Shown here: positions 1 to 7,146 of the stretch, in pieces
How positions within the stretch are numbered: the first letter of the stretch is position 1
Layout of the letters: each line of letters starts with the position of its first letter
NCBI GenBank assembly: GCA_947625005.1
Contig: CANQNA010000004.1
Coordinates: 1-26,714 of the forward strand
DNA from: an uncultured Bacilli bacterium
GTDB taxonomy: Bacteria > Bacillota_I > Bacilli_A > RF39 > UBA660
DNA: 26,714 nucleotides
Direction of reading: 5' to 3'
Translations under genes and position numbers: made by a program
The notes under the pieces: model-generated
Databases searched by the model: none
What the model was told of the DNA's origin: nothing
Seen by the model: only the letters and a program-made list of their open reading frames with translations

Positions 1-1363
1 TATAACCTAAATCTCCTGTATGAAGCCAAATATGTCCATCATCATGAACTTGCAAAGCTGAATTTGTTTCTGTTTCATTATTTAAATAGCCCATCATAAA
101 TCCTTTAGTATGGATACAAATTTCTCCTACTTTACCATAAGGCATTGTTTTTCTTGTAACTTCATCAATTATTTTAATATAATTACCAGCAAGAGGAATA
201 CCTACAGAACTAGTTTTATTAATATTATCATGAGCTAGAGTAACTGCTGCTAAAGCTTCTGATAATCCATATCCTTGAGTAATATGAGCTTGAGAATTAT
301 GAGCTTTCAAATAATTATTAATATCTATCTCTAACTTTTCTTTTAAAATATCACCACCACTAATAACATATTTTAAATAAGATAAATCTAAATTTTTAAC
401 ATTATGACAATTTATTAAAGCTTCAAATAAAGTAGGAACTCCTAAAACACAAGTTGGTTTGGTTTTATTAAATAAAATATCAAACTTTTTGGCATTAAAT
501 TGAGGAATTAAAATTGTATAACATCCTAAAGATAAAGGAGTATGTATACAAACACTTAAACCAAATCCATGAAAATTTGGCATAATAGCTAAACAACAAT
601 CTCCTGGACATAAATTTTTTAAAGCTATCTCTTCTTGAAGTGCTCCTAAAATAAAACATCTATTTTGAATAACTACATTCTTAGGTATACCACTTGTTCC
701 ACCACTATGTAAAATAACTGCTGGGGTATTTTTCCCTAAAGATTTTACTTCTAAAAACTTTTTCTTATAACTAAATCTTATTAATTTTTTAAAATTAATA
801 AGATAATTTTCTCGAGAAAATTTATTTTTACCAAATTGAGATAAATTATAACCAATCTTTAAAAATAGTCCCATAGAATCACTAGGAGAAATAAGAATAA
901 TTTTTAAATCCATCCCTTTTAAATAATTTTGAACCTTACCATAAAACAAATTCATCATAATAAGCATTTTACTTTTTGTAAAATGAATACTTTCTTTTAT
1001 TTCCTCTGGACTAGATAAAGGATGAACCATATTAGCAATTGCCCCAATTTTATTTAAAGCATATAAACATATTAAAGCTTCCGGAACATTTGCTAAACAA
1101 ATGGTAACTATATCACCTTTTTTTATTTTACATTGTTGAAAAGCAATAGCAGCCTTATCTATTTTTTTTAAAAAATTTTTATATTTTACTTTTTTATTAA
1201 AATATTCATAAGCATTATTATCAGGATATTTTAAAGTACTTTTTTTAACTTGATCATAAAGTGTTATGTTAGGAATTTTTATATTTAATTCTTCTTCAGT
1301 ATAATACTTTTCCCAAGGCGCTGGAATTGGTTTCTTTTTTCGAAAAATGCCAAAAATGGACAT
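1..1363 (-). CDS. AMP-dependent acyl-CoA synthetase/ligase, 3' end cut by window edge
   Basis: This is an adenylate-forming enzyme expected to activate a carboxylic acid (probably a fatty acid) to acyl-AMP and then acyl-CoA in the cytoplasm. About 454 residues are visible and the C-terminal subdomain lies beyond base 1. Visible family motifs are the P-loop-like HSGGTSGIPK (usually TSGTTGxPK), QGYGLSEA and HTGDLGY, which contains the conserved ATP-ribose-binding Asp. The ATG at 1363-1361 follows a good Shine-Dalgarno (AGAAGGTG), so this start is secure. It lies 26 bases after the oligoendopeptidase stop, so the two genes probably share a transcript. The substrate cannot be told. The catalytic Lys domain is not in the window, so activity cannot be judged. 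Confidence 0.9.
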   Translation of the reverse strand, partial: MSIFGIFRKKKPIPAPWEKYYTEEELNIKIPNITLYDQVKKSTLKYPDNNAYEYFNKKVKYKNFLKKIDKAAIAFQQCKIKKGDIVTICLANVPEALICLYALNKIGAIANMVHPLSSPEEIKESIHFTKSKMLIMMNLFYGKVQNYLKGMDLKIILISPSDSMGLFLKIGYNLSQFGKNKFSRENYLINFKKLIRFSYKKKFLEVKSLGKNTPAVILHSGGTSGIPKNVVIQNRCFILGALQEEIALKNLCPGDCCLAIMPNFHGFGLSVCIHTPLSLGCYTILIPQFNAKKFDILFNKTKPTCVLGVPTLFEALINCHNVKNLDLSYLKYVISGGDILKEKLEIDINNYLKAHNSQAHITQGYGLSEALAAVTLAHDNINKTSSVGIPLAGNYIKIIDEVTRKTMPYGKVGEICIHTKGFMMGYLNNETETNSALQVHDDGHIWLHTGDLGY

Positions 1364-1389
1364 AAATTCACCTTCTTTATTTTTTTATT

Positions 1390-3069
1390 TTATTCAGAAA
1401 AAACCTTTCTAGTAATTATTTTACTTAATATTTTAATATCTTCTTCCTTAAATGGACTTCTTAATTGATGTTTTTCTATTAATTCTTTAAAAGATAAACT
1501 TCCTCCATCTTTACATAAACTTACAAAATGATTATATGCGTTTTTAGGATTATCTAATTCTTCATAAAATGAAAGAGCACAAATTGTAGCAAGAGCATAA
1601 TCTATTCCATAAAAAGGATCATCAATTCTATTTATGTCTGTTTGCCACGATATGCCTTTATTATAATAATCTAAGTTATACAAACTCATTTTATATTCAT
1701 TGGTAATTTCTTTCCATTTACCATTACGTTCTTCTTGAGTTACATGAGGATTTTCATAAATAAAATTTTGAAAATCATTCATTGCACATTGACCTACAAC
1801 AATATTTAAAAGACTTGTTAAATGTCTTATAAAATATTTTTCGGAATCATCAGCAAAAAATAATTCAATATAAGGATAAATTAATAATTCATTAGCAGTT
1901 GAATGAATTTCACAAATATCAAACGTTGGCCATCTATTTTCGTGATATTTTAAAGATTTACTAAAATATAGTTGAATACAATGACCTAATTCATGAATAA
2001 TACTTGTAAAATTTGCTTCTAGTCCTTCATATTTTTTTATAAAAGTAGGCATATTATAATCGGGTAAAAAAGTAGTTAATCCTCCTGAAGATTTATTTTC
2101 TCTATTTTCTAAATCAATTAATCCTTCCTTTAACAATGTTTCAAATAATTCAAAGACTTCTGTATTAGTTTGTCTGTAAATATTTTTTAAAGTTTCAATT
2201 ACCTCTTCTAAAGATAATTTAATTTGAGCATTACCATCTTTAAATAGAACAGACTCATCATAGTATTCTAATTTTTTCAAATTTAATCTTTTTGTTTGAA
2301 GTATTTTTAATTTTTCTATAATAGGGACAAGATATAACTTAACATTCTTTTTAAATTCATTTAAATCCTCTTCTCCATAATCTATTCTATTCATTTTAAT
2401 AAATCCATAATCTTTATAACTAGAAAATCCTAAATTATGAGCGATAGTAGTTCTAATTTGAATTAAAGAAGATACTATTTCATTTAACTTATCACTTATT
2501 TGAATTAAAATATCAAACCGTTTATCATAAGCTTTTTTTCTTAAATCTCTATTATTACTAACTAAATATTTGTTTAATTGTGATAAATTAATTACTGACC
2601 CTTCAAAATCAAATTTAGTTCCCATAATAATTTTTCGATATTCTCTTTTTAATTCAGCTTCTTTTTCTTGTAATTTTAGATTTTCATCCTTTAATAAAAT
2701 TCTTTGATTAAGTGCAATGCAAAAAGTACGTTTCCCTAATTCTTTTACTAATTCTTCATTTTTATTTAAATCAGATAATATTTGATAATATTTATAAATC
2801 AAATTGTTATATATAGGATCAATTTTTCCAAAAATACTTTCACTTTTTAAATATTTATCTTCTGTTATATTTTTTAAATAACCTAAATAACTACACCAAT
2901 AAAGAGTTAAATAGTGATCTCTTAATTTATTAAAATGTTCTATTTTTTCTGAAATAGTTTTTATGCTACTAATTTGGATGCTATCCAGAATATTATTCAT
3001 TTCATTTAATAAATTTTTTAATTCAATTTCATCAAATTTGATTTTGTTTATCTTGTCTTCTATTTTCAT
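1390..3069 (-). CDS. M3-family oligoendopeptidase (PepF-like)
   Basis: This is a zinc metallopeptidase of the thimet/PepF (M3) family, a cytoplasmic enzyme that cuts short peptides. It has 559 residues, near the family norm of about 560-600. The HELGH zinc motif is at residues 359-363 and the third ligand is probably E387 in EIHSTANELL, which aligns with the EIxSMxxELL motif of the family. The N-terminal half is helical and charged, as in the M3 lid domain. There is no signal peptide. The ATG at 3069 has a strong AGGAGA site seven bases upstream. It is transcribed divergently from the CPBP protease gene and leads into the acyl-CoA synthetase gene. The exact subfamily is not certain. Confidence 0.93.
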   Translation of the reverse strand: MKIEDKINKIKFDEIELKNLLNEMNNILDSIQISSIKTISEKIEHFNKLRDHYLTLYWCSYLGYLKNITEDKYLKSESIFGKIDPIYNNLIYKYYQILSDLNKNEELVKELGKRTFCIALNQRILLKDENLKLQEKEAELKREYRKIIMGTKFDFEGSVINLSQLNKYLVSNNRDLRKKAYDKRFDILIQISDKLNEIVSSLIQIRTTIAHNLGFSSYKDYGFIKMNRIDYGEEDLNEFKKNVKLYLVPIIEKLKILQTKRLNLKKLEYYDESVLFKDGNAQIKLSLEEVIETLKNIYRQTNTEVFELFETLLKEGLIDLENRENKSSGGLTTFLPDYNMPTFIKKYEGLEANFTSIIHELGHCIQLYFSKSLKYHENRWPTFDICEIHSTANELLIYPYIELFFADDSEKYFIRHLTSLLNIVVGQCAMNDFQNFIYENPHVTQEERNGKWKEITNEYKMSLYNLDYYNKGISWQTDINRIDDPFYGIDYALATICALSFYEELDNPKNAYNHFVSLCKDGGSLSFKELIEKHQLRSPFKEEDIKILSKIITRKVFSE

Positions 3070-3087
3070 ATTTGTCTCCTAGTTATT

Positions 3088-3112
3088 ATTATAACAAATA
3101 CTAATAGTATTT
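3088..3112 (-). promoter_or_regulatory. Extended -10 promoter of the oligoendopeptidase gene with an abutting 17-bp palindrome
   Basis: On the minus strand TGTTATAAT (extended -10, hexamer at 3093-3088) lies upstream of the gene. No good -35 is present. A perfect 17-base dyad, AAATACTA-A-TAGTATTT, spans 3096-3112 immediately upstream of the -10, in the place of the spacer. A repressor or activator bound there would meet RNA polymerase directly. The bound protein is unknown. Confidence 0.5.
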
Positions 3113-3149
3113 TGCATCAAAAAGATTTAATTAAAAAAATAAATTATTG

Positions 3150-3158
3150 TGATACAAT
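3150..3158 (+). promoter_or_regulatory. Extended -10 promoter of the CPBP/phosphoesterase pair
   Basis: TGATACAAT matches an extended -10 (hexamer TACAAT at 3153-3158), but no convincing -35 is seen at 16-18 bases. The transcript would begin near 3165, leaving only about ten leader bases before the ATG at 3175. The GGTGAT ribosome site would then sit at the very 5' end, so this assignment is tentative. Confidence 0.35.
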
Positions 3159-3174
3159 AGATTTGGTGATAATC

Positions 3175-3807
3175 ATGAAAAAAGGATTTAAAATATTTTT
3201 AATTTATTTATTTTCTCCAATTTTATTAGTTTTGTTTTTTCCTACTTTTGTTACAAAAAATGAAATACTGGCTCAAATAATTTATTATTTAATTCTAACA
3301 ATTATTTTTTTCCTTTATTCTAAAAAAGATTTAAAAAATAATCTAAAAGATTTTAAAAATAATTTTAAAAAATATCTTCCTATTATTTTAAAATATACTC
3401 TATCTTGTTTTACCATTATGTTAATTTTAAACTTTTTTATTCAAAAGTATTTTATTACTAATTTACCCCAAAATGAATTAAATAACCGCAACGTTTTATC
3501 TAAAAATCTAATTTTATCTCTTCCTTATTTGATATTACTTGCCCCACTTTTAGAAGAATATGTTTTTCGTTATAGCTTTAAAGAAATTAAAAATTATTAT
3601 ATATATGTAATTACTACTAGCCTTTTATTTGCTATTTTACATTTACTTGCTATAACTAATATTAAAGAAATAATTTATATTTTTCCTTACTTTTTTATAG
3701 GATTTGGCTTAAGTAATATATTTTATAAAACTAAAAATTATTTTGCTTCTTTAGTTGGACATATTATTCATAATGTTTTATGTGTTATAATTATATTAGT
3801 TTTATAG
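3175..3807 (+). CDS. CPBP-family intramembrane metalloprotease (CAAX/Abi family)
   Basis: This is a multi-pass membrane protein of 210 residues with the CPBP glutamic protease signature: EEYVFR (E127, E128, R132), FAILH (F152, H156) and HIIHN (H196, N200). In characterised members the Glu pair and the two His residues form the active site within the membrane. About six hydrophobic segments are visible. In Firmicutes these proteins are linked to maturation or self-immunity of peptides, but nothing here identifies a substrate. I place the start at ATG 3175, behind GGTGAT. An upstream in-frame TTG at 3112 would add 21 residues without a ribosome site and would lie upstream of the promoter. The stop overlaps the ribosome site of the next gene, so the two are translationally linked. 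Confidence 0.88.
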   Translation: MKKGFKIFLIYLFSPILLVLFFPTFVTKNEILAQIIYYLILTIIFFLYSKKDLKNNLKDFKNNFKKYLPIILKYTLSCFTIMLILNFFIQKYFITNLPQNELNNRNVLSKNLILSLPYLILLAPLLEEYVFRYSFKEIKNYYIYVITTSLLFAILHLLAITNIKEIIYIFPYFFIGFGLSNIFYKTKNYFASLVGHIIHNVLCVIIILVL

Positions 3808-3816
3808 GTGATTATA

Positions 3817-4671
3817 ATGAGCAAAAAAGAAAATAAGAAAAAAAAGAAAAGTAATATTTTATATTATATTGTTATTTTTTCTTTAATAATTGGAGTAGTT
3901 ACACTTTTATGGGCTAGATATATTTCTACTAAAGGATTGATTGTAAGAGAATATGGTATTACAGATCAGGATTTACCAAAAAGTTTTAATGGGTTTAAAT
4001 TAGTTCAATTTACAGATTTACATTATAAAACTATTGTATTTGAAGATGAAGTAAAAAAATTAGTGAATACTATTAATGAACTTAAACCTGATATTGTTGT
4101 CTTTACAGGAGACTTTATTGATGAATTTGTCGAAATTGAAGAATCCGACATTGACTTTTTAACTAAGGAAATGAATAAAATTGATGCTACTGTTGGAAAA
4201 TATGCAGTAAAAGGGAATCATGATTATTCAGGAATTTATTTTGATGCCATATTTCAGGCAACAGATTTCAAAATATTAACAAATGCTAGTGATTTAATTT
4301 ATTTTAATGGTAATATACCAATTTATATTGTAGGTTTAGATGATTTAAGAAAAGGAAAACCAGATTATAATGCTATTAATAATGAAAATAATTATTATTC
4401 TATATTATTGGCACATGAACCTGATGAAATTGATAAAATAAAAGATAAAAACATAAACTTAATGTTATCAGGTCATTCTCATAATGGTCAAGTAAGACTT
4501 CCTTTCTTTGGAGCTTTTTATAAAGTAGCTGGAGCGAAAAAATATTATGATCCTCACTATGTTGTTAATAATACTGATTTATATATTTCAGGTGGTTTAG
4601 GAACAAGTAAATATAAATTAAGATTTTTTAATAAACCTAGCATTAATTTTTATCGTTTTTATACAAATTAA
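3817..4671 (+). CDS. Membrane-anchored calcineurin-like metallophosphoesterase (YkuE/LpxG-type)
   Basis: The 284-residue protein has a Lys-rich cytoplasmic N-terminus, one membrane helix at about residues 14-35, and a metallophosphoesterase domain. All metal-binding blocks are present: DLH (D67, H69), GDFID (D99), GNHD (N134, H135), H200, and GHSH (H220, H222). Relatives remove phosphate from lipid-linked or membrane-surface substrates; the substrate here is unknown. The ATG at 3817 is chosen over GTG 3808 because AGGTGAT at 3806-3812, which overlaps the GTG, is correctly spaced as its ribosome site. The upstream CPBP stop lies ten bases before this ATG, so the two genes form one operon. Confidence 0.9.
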   Translation: MSKKENKKKKKSNILYYIVIFSLIIGVVTLLWARYISTKGLIVREYGITDQDLPKSFNGFKLVQFTDLHYKTIVFEDEVKKLVNTINELKPDIVVFTGDFIDEFVEIEESDIDFLTKEMNKIDATVGKYAVKGNHDYSGIYFDAIFQATDFKILTNASDLIYFNGNIPIYIVGLDDLRKGKPDYNAINNENNYYSILLAHEPDEIDKIKDKNINLMLSGHSHNGQVRLPFFGAFYKVAGAKKYYDPHYVVNNTDLYISGGLGTSKYKLRFFNKPSINFYRFYTN

Positions 4672-4700
4672 AAGAAACAAGTTACGTTGCTTCTTTTTTC
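4671..4700. terminator. Intrinsic terminator between convergent genes
   Basis: AAAGAAACAA at 4671-4680 pairs with TTGCTTCTTT at 4687-4696 (nine of ten pairs, loop GTTACG) and is followed by TTTTTT at 4694-4699, ending the plus-strand operon. The stem includes the last codons of the convergent minus-strand gene. In the minus direction the U-tract is weak. Confidence 0.65.
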
Positions 4701-5542
4701 ATATCTACTTTTGTATTTAACTTTTCTTCTAATAATTCTGGATTATTTAATAAGTATTGCATTAAATGAATTGATTTAATAAAATAAAATCCATCTGCAA
4801 TTCTTTCATCAATAGTCATACCAAATTCACAATAATATTTTGTGATATTTTTATTCCCATTTTTTTCAATACATTCTTTAATTTCTCCTATACTAATAAG
4901 TCCAGAGCAAGTTCCAAAATCAGTTATATTATGGTATATTCCTCCACAATGCAAAGTGCCTACATTACTTACTAACATACTACTATAATATATGTTATCT
5001 TGCATAATACTATTAGGAAGATGTCCATGTTGATCTAACCATTTAAGGATACCAATTAATGGTACTCTAATTATATTAGGTAAATGGGCTAGAGTATCTA
5101 TTATGTTATTTGCTCCTTCTCCACTATTTTTATGATTTCTTATACTATCTACTTTCTTTTTTATTTTTTCACTTACAGTAAATATATTATCCTCTTTTTC
5201 TAAAGGAATAACCACCATAAGTTCTTTGGCTTTATCTTCCAAATCAATTTTCATTACATAAGAAATAGTTACATCATTATGTTCATAAGTATGACGATTA
5301 GCAATAAAACGATTTAATAATGGTCTTAAATATATTACTTTTCCAATTATTGTTGAAAAAGCATGAAAATAAGTAATATCATGATGTTTTTTTTGTTCTT
5401 TAATATACTCTACTAATTTAGTTACATCCATTTCTTGATTTAAATATAATTCTCCATAAGCTCGTTTGGGTTTTAAATCTATTAATAATTGATTAGTTCC
5501 CTGAACATCTAAACAACGTTTTGCATCTTTTCTATTTTTCAT
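4682..5542 (-). CDS. Stand-alone 2-oxoacid dehydrogenase E2/CAT-fold acyltransferase-like protein, catalytic His replaced
   Basis: The 286-residue protein matches the catalytic fold of E2 acyltransferases and chloramphenicol acetyltransferase, with no lipoyl or subunit-binding domain. The C-terminal block that is normally DHRxxDG reads DERIADG (residues 245-251). The general-base His is therefore Glu, while the Asp four residues later and the Gly are kept. It may have lost acyl transfer or use a different chemistry. The start is ATG 5542, with AGGAAGG upstream. The longer start at 5563 is excluded because it lies directly against the -10 box. The gene has its own promoter, overlapping the spacer after the XRE gene. 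Substrate and partner are unknown. Confidence 0.78.
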   Translation of the reverse strand: MKNRKDAKRCLDVQGTNQLLIDLKPKRAYGELYLNQEMDVTKLVEYIKEQKKHHDITYFHAFSTIIGKVIYLRPLLNRFIANRHTYEHNDVTISYVMKIDLEDKAKELMVVIPLEKEDNIFTVSEKIKKKVDSIRNHKNSGEGANNIIDTLAHLPNIIRVPLIGILKWLDQHGHLPNSIMQDNIYYSSMLVSNVGTLHCGGIYHNITDFGTCSGLISIGEIKECIEKNGNKNITKYYCEFGMTIDERIADGFYFIKSIHLMQYLLNNPELLEEKLNTKVDMKKEAT

Positions 5543-5563
5543 ATTAAGTTCCTTCCTATACAT

Positions 5564-5572
5564 ATTATAGCA
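5564..5572 (-). promoter_or_regulatory. Extended -10 promoter of the E2-like acyltransferase gene
   Basis: The minus strand reads TGCTATAAT, with the TATAAT hexamer at 5569-5564. The -35 region is poor. The hexamer ends one base before the first possible ATG (5563), so translation must begin at the next ATG (5542), giving a leader of about 18 bases that holds AGGAAGG. Confidence 0.6.
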
Positions 5573-5591
5573 TATTCAGGTTTAAATTAAA

Positions 5592-6938
5592 TTATTTTAT
5601 TATATTTAAGTTTTTAGAAGAGATTCTTACTTCTTTAATTTTATAAGGTTTGATCATACTATAATCACGAATATTCTTATTTTTAAAATCTTTAATCATT
5701 AAATTTAAGTAAAATATTATATCATCTTTAGCATAAATATCTACAGAATATTCAGTATGCTTATCATATGCATTGTAATCATCATAATACACAGAATCAT
5801 AAATATAAATGTCAGGTTCTGCTCCAATATATTCTACATCTAATTCAATATTTTTTATATTATCATCTATTTTTATTTTATCTCTATCTATTAAATCATA
5901 TAAATATAAATTAGATATTCCTTCTAAATTTAAAGTTTTTGTAGTCATTTTATATTCTAACTTATTTTCAATTCTAGTAAATGTTAAATAAGCAGAAAAA
6001 CTAATTGCACTTCCTGCACCAATTGCTACTAAACTTACCATTAATATTATAAAATATTTCTTTAGATTAGCCTTTAACTTAAAGATATAATGATACGCAA
6101 AAGTAATAAATAAATAATTAAAAGCTAACATACCAATAAGTAAAACTAAAATCCCTCCAAAAATTAAACCATTTTTTAAAAGAATAAAATCAAATACTGT
6201 TAAAGCAATTAATATTATAAAACTAAATATTAATGGAATTGTTATAAAAACTAATATTGCTTTAATTATGAAAGTTACAAATGATTTTAAAAAAGGTGAA
6301 TGTTGTTTTAAATCTCTAATAATAATTGTTTCTTTTGCCTTTTCTAAGATCTCTCTTTCTTTTTCCGTAGTCTTTTCTATTTTATCATCAACAAAGACAA
6401 AATAATTTAAATAGCGTGCATTAAATAAATGAAGTGTTACAATAAAGGTAAAGATTATGGCAAATGCTACATAAACAAATATTATTATGTTTTCTACAAA
6501 ATCTGAAAAAACATAAGGTAAAAAATTTAAAATATTTGATAATAAATTAAGAAGTATTATTCCTAATATAGCATAAATAAGAGATTGTAAAGCGATAATT
6601 ACTAAAAGTTCTGTTAAACATTTGAACTTTTCTTTAAAACGCATACTACAAAACATTTTATATGATTTTGCAATATAATCTAAAATACTATTTAAATATT
6701 CTTTAAAAGATTTCTTTTGTTTTATTTTAGTATTACTAGTAACACCATCATCTAATAGTCTTTCTATAGGACAATTAAAAATTTTACACATCTCAATTAT
6801 TTTTTCCATATCAGGAATTGATAAACCTGATTCCCATTTTGAAACTGCTTGTCGGGAAACTCCAAGCATATCTGCAAGTTGTTCCTGAGTTATATTATTT
6901 TCTTTTCTTAACTTAGGCAACTTATCACTAAATTTCAT
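5592..6938 (-). CDS. XRE-family helix-turn-helix regulator fused to a multi-pass membrane domain
   Basis: Residues 2-60 form an XRE/Cro-type DNA-binding domain (TQEQLADMLGVSRQAVSKWE). After a charged linker come several hydrophobic segments, at roughly residues 105-165, 215-265 and 300-320. A final block of about 120 residues is polar and beta-rich and would face outside the membrane. The 448-residue architecture suggests a membrane-tethered regulator that could sense something at the envelope. I do not recognise the C-terminal domain; it weakly recalls toastrack-like domains. The start is ATG 6938, behind AAGGAGTG; the upstream in-frame GTG (6947) lies inside that ribosome site. Targets are unknown. 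It lies between its own promoter region and the E2-like gene. Confidence 0.82.
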   Translation of the reverse strand: MKFSDKLPKLRKENNITQEQLADMLGVSRQAVSKWESGLSIPDMEKIIEMCKIFNCPIERLLDDGVTSNTKIKQKKSFKEYLNSILDYIAKSYKMFCSMRFKEKFKCLTELLVIIALQSLIYAILGIILLNLLSNILNFLPYVFSDFVENIIIFVYVAFAIIFTFIVTLHLFNARYLNYFVFVDDKIEKTTEKEREILEKAKETIIIRDLKQHSPFLKSFVTFIIKAILVFITIPLIFSFIILIALTVFDFILLKNGLIFGGILVLLIGMLAFNYLFITFAYHYIFKLKANLKKYFIILMVSLVAIGAGSAISFSAYLTFTRIENKLEYKMTTKTLNLEGISNLYLYDLIDRDKIKIDDNIKNIELDVEYIGAEPDIYIYDSVYYDDYNAYDKHTEYSVDIYAKDDIIFYLNLMIKDFKNKNIRDYSMIKPYKIKEVRISSKNLNIIK

Positions 6939-6958
6939 ATTTCTCACTCCTTGCCAAA

Positions 6959-6964
6959 ATTATA
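6959..6964 (-). promoter_or_regulatory. Candidate -10 box of the XRE membrane regulator gene
   Basis: TATAAT on the minus strand at 6964-6959 would start transcription about 14 bases before the ATG at 6938. No strong -35 is seen. A second extended -10-like TGCTAAAAT lies near 7035-7043. Either could serve. The rest of the 208-base gap holds only the terminator listed below. Confidence 0.4.
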
Positions 6965-7048
6965 AGCATTTTCCATCCAGTTGCGCCACCTACTATACGT
7001 TTCTTTTTGTATATTATTGGTTGCATTTGCTTTATTTTAGCATAATTT

Positions 7049-7081
7049 AAAAAAAAGAAAAAGAAACTTAAGATTCTTTTT
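7049..7081 (-). terminator. Intrinsic terminator after the PBP gene
   Basis: On the minus strand AAAAAGAA (7081-7074) pairs perfectly with TTCTTTTT (7065-7058), with an 8-base loop. It is followed by C and eight T residues (7056-7049). It ends the PBP transcript before the XRE gene promoter. Confidence 0.7.
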
Positions 7082-7146
7082 GATATTTTTTAGACAATAT
7101 AAATTTTTTGACTAATTTCTTAACTTACTACTATTAACTAATTTAT

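Noticed and set aside
3112..3174. Longer CPBP protein from TTG 3112
   Set aside because: No ribosome site, and it would begin upstream of the probable promoter; ATG 3175 has GGTGAT and begins with a normal membrane N-terminus.
5543..5563. Longer E2-like protein from ATG 5563
   Set aside because: This ATG is adjacent to the TATAAT hexamer and cannot be in the transcript; AGGAAGG precedes ATG 5542.
5809..5991. 60-codon plus-strand open frame opposite the XRE membrane regulator
   Set aside because: No ribosome site and no recognisable protein; it is antisense to a coding region.
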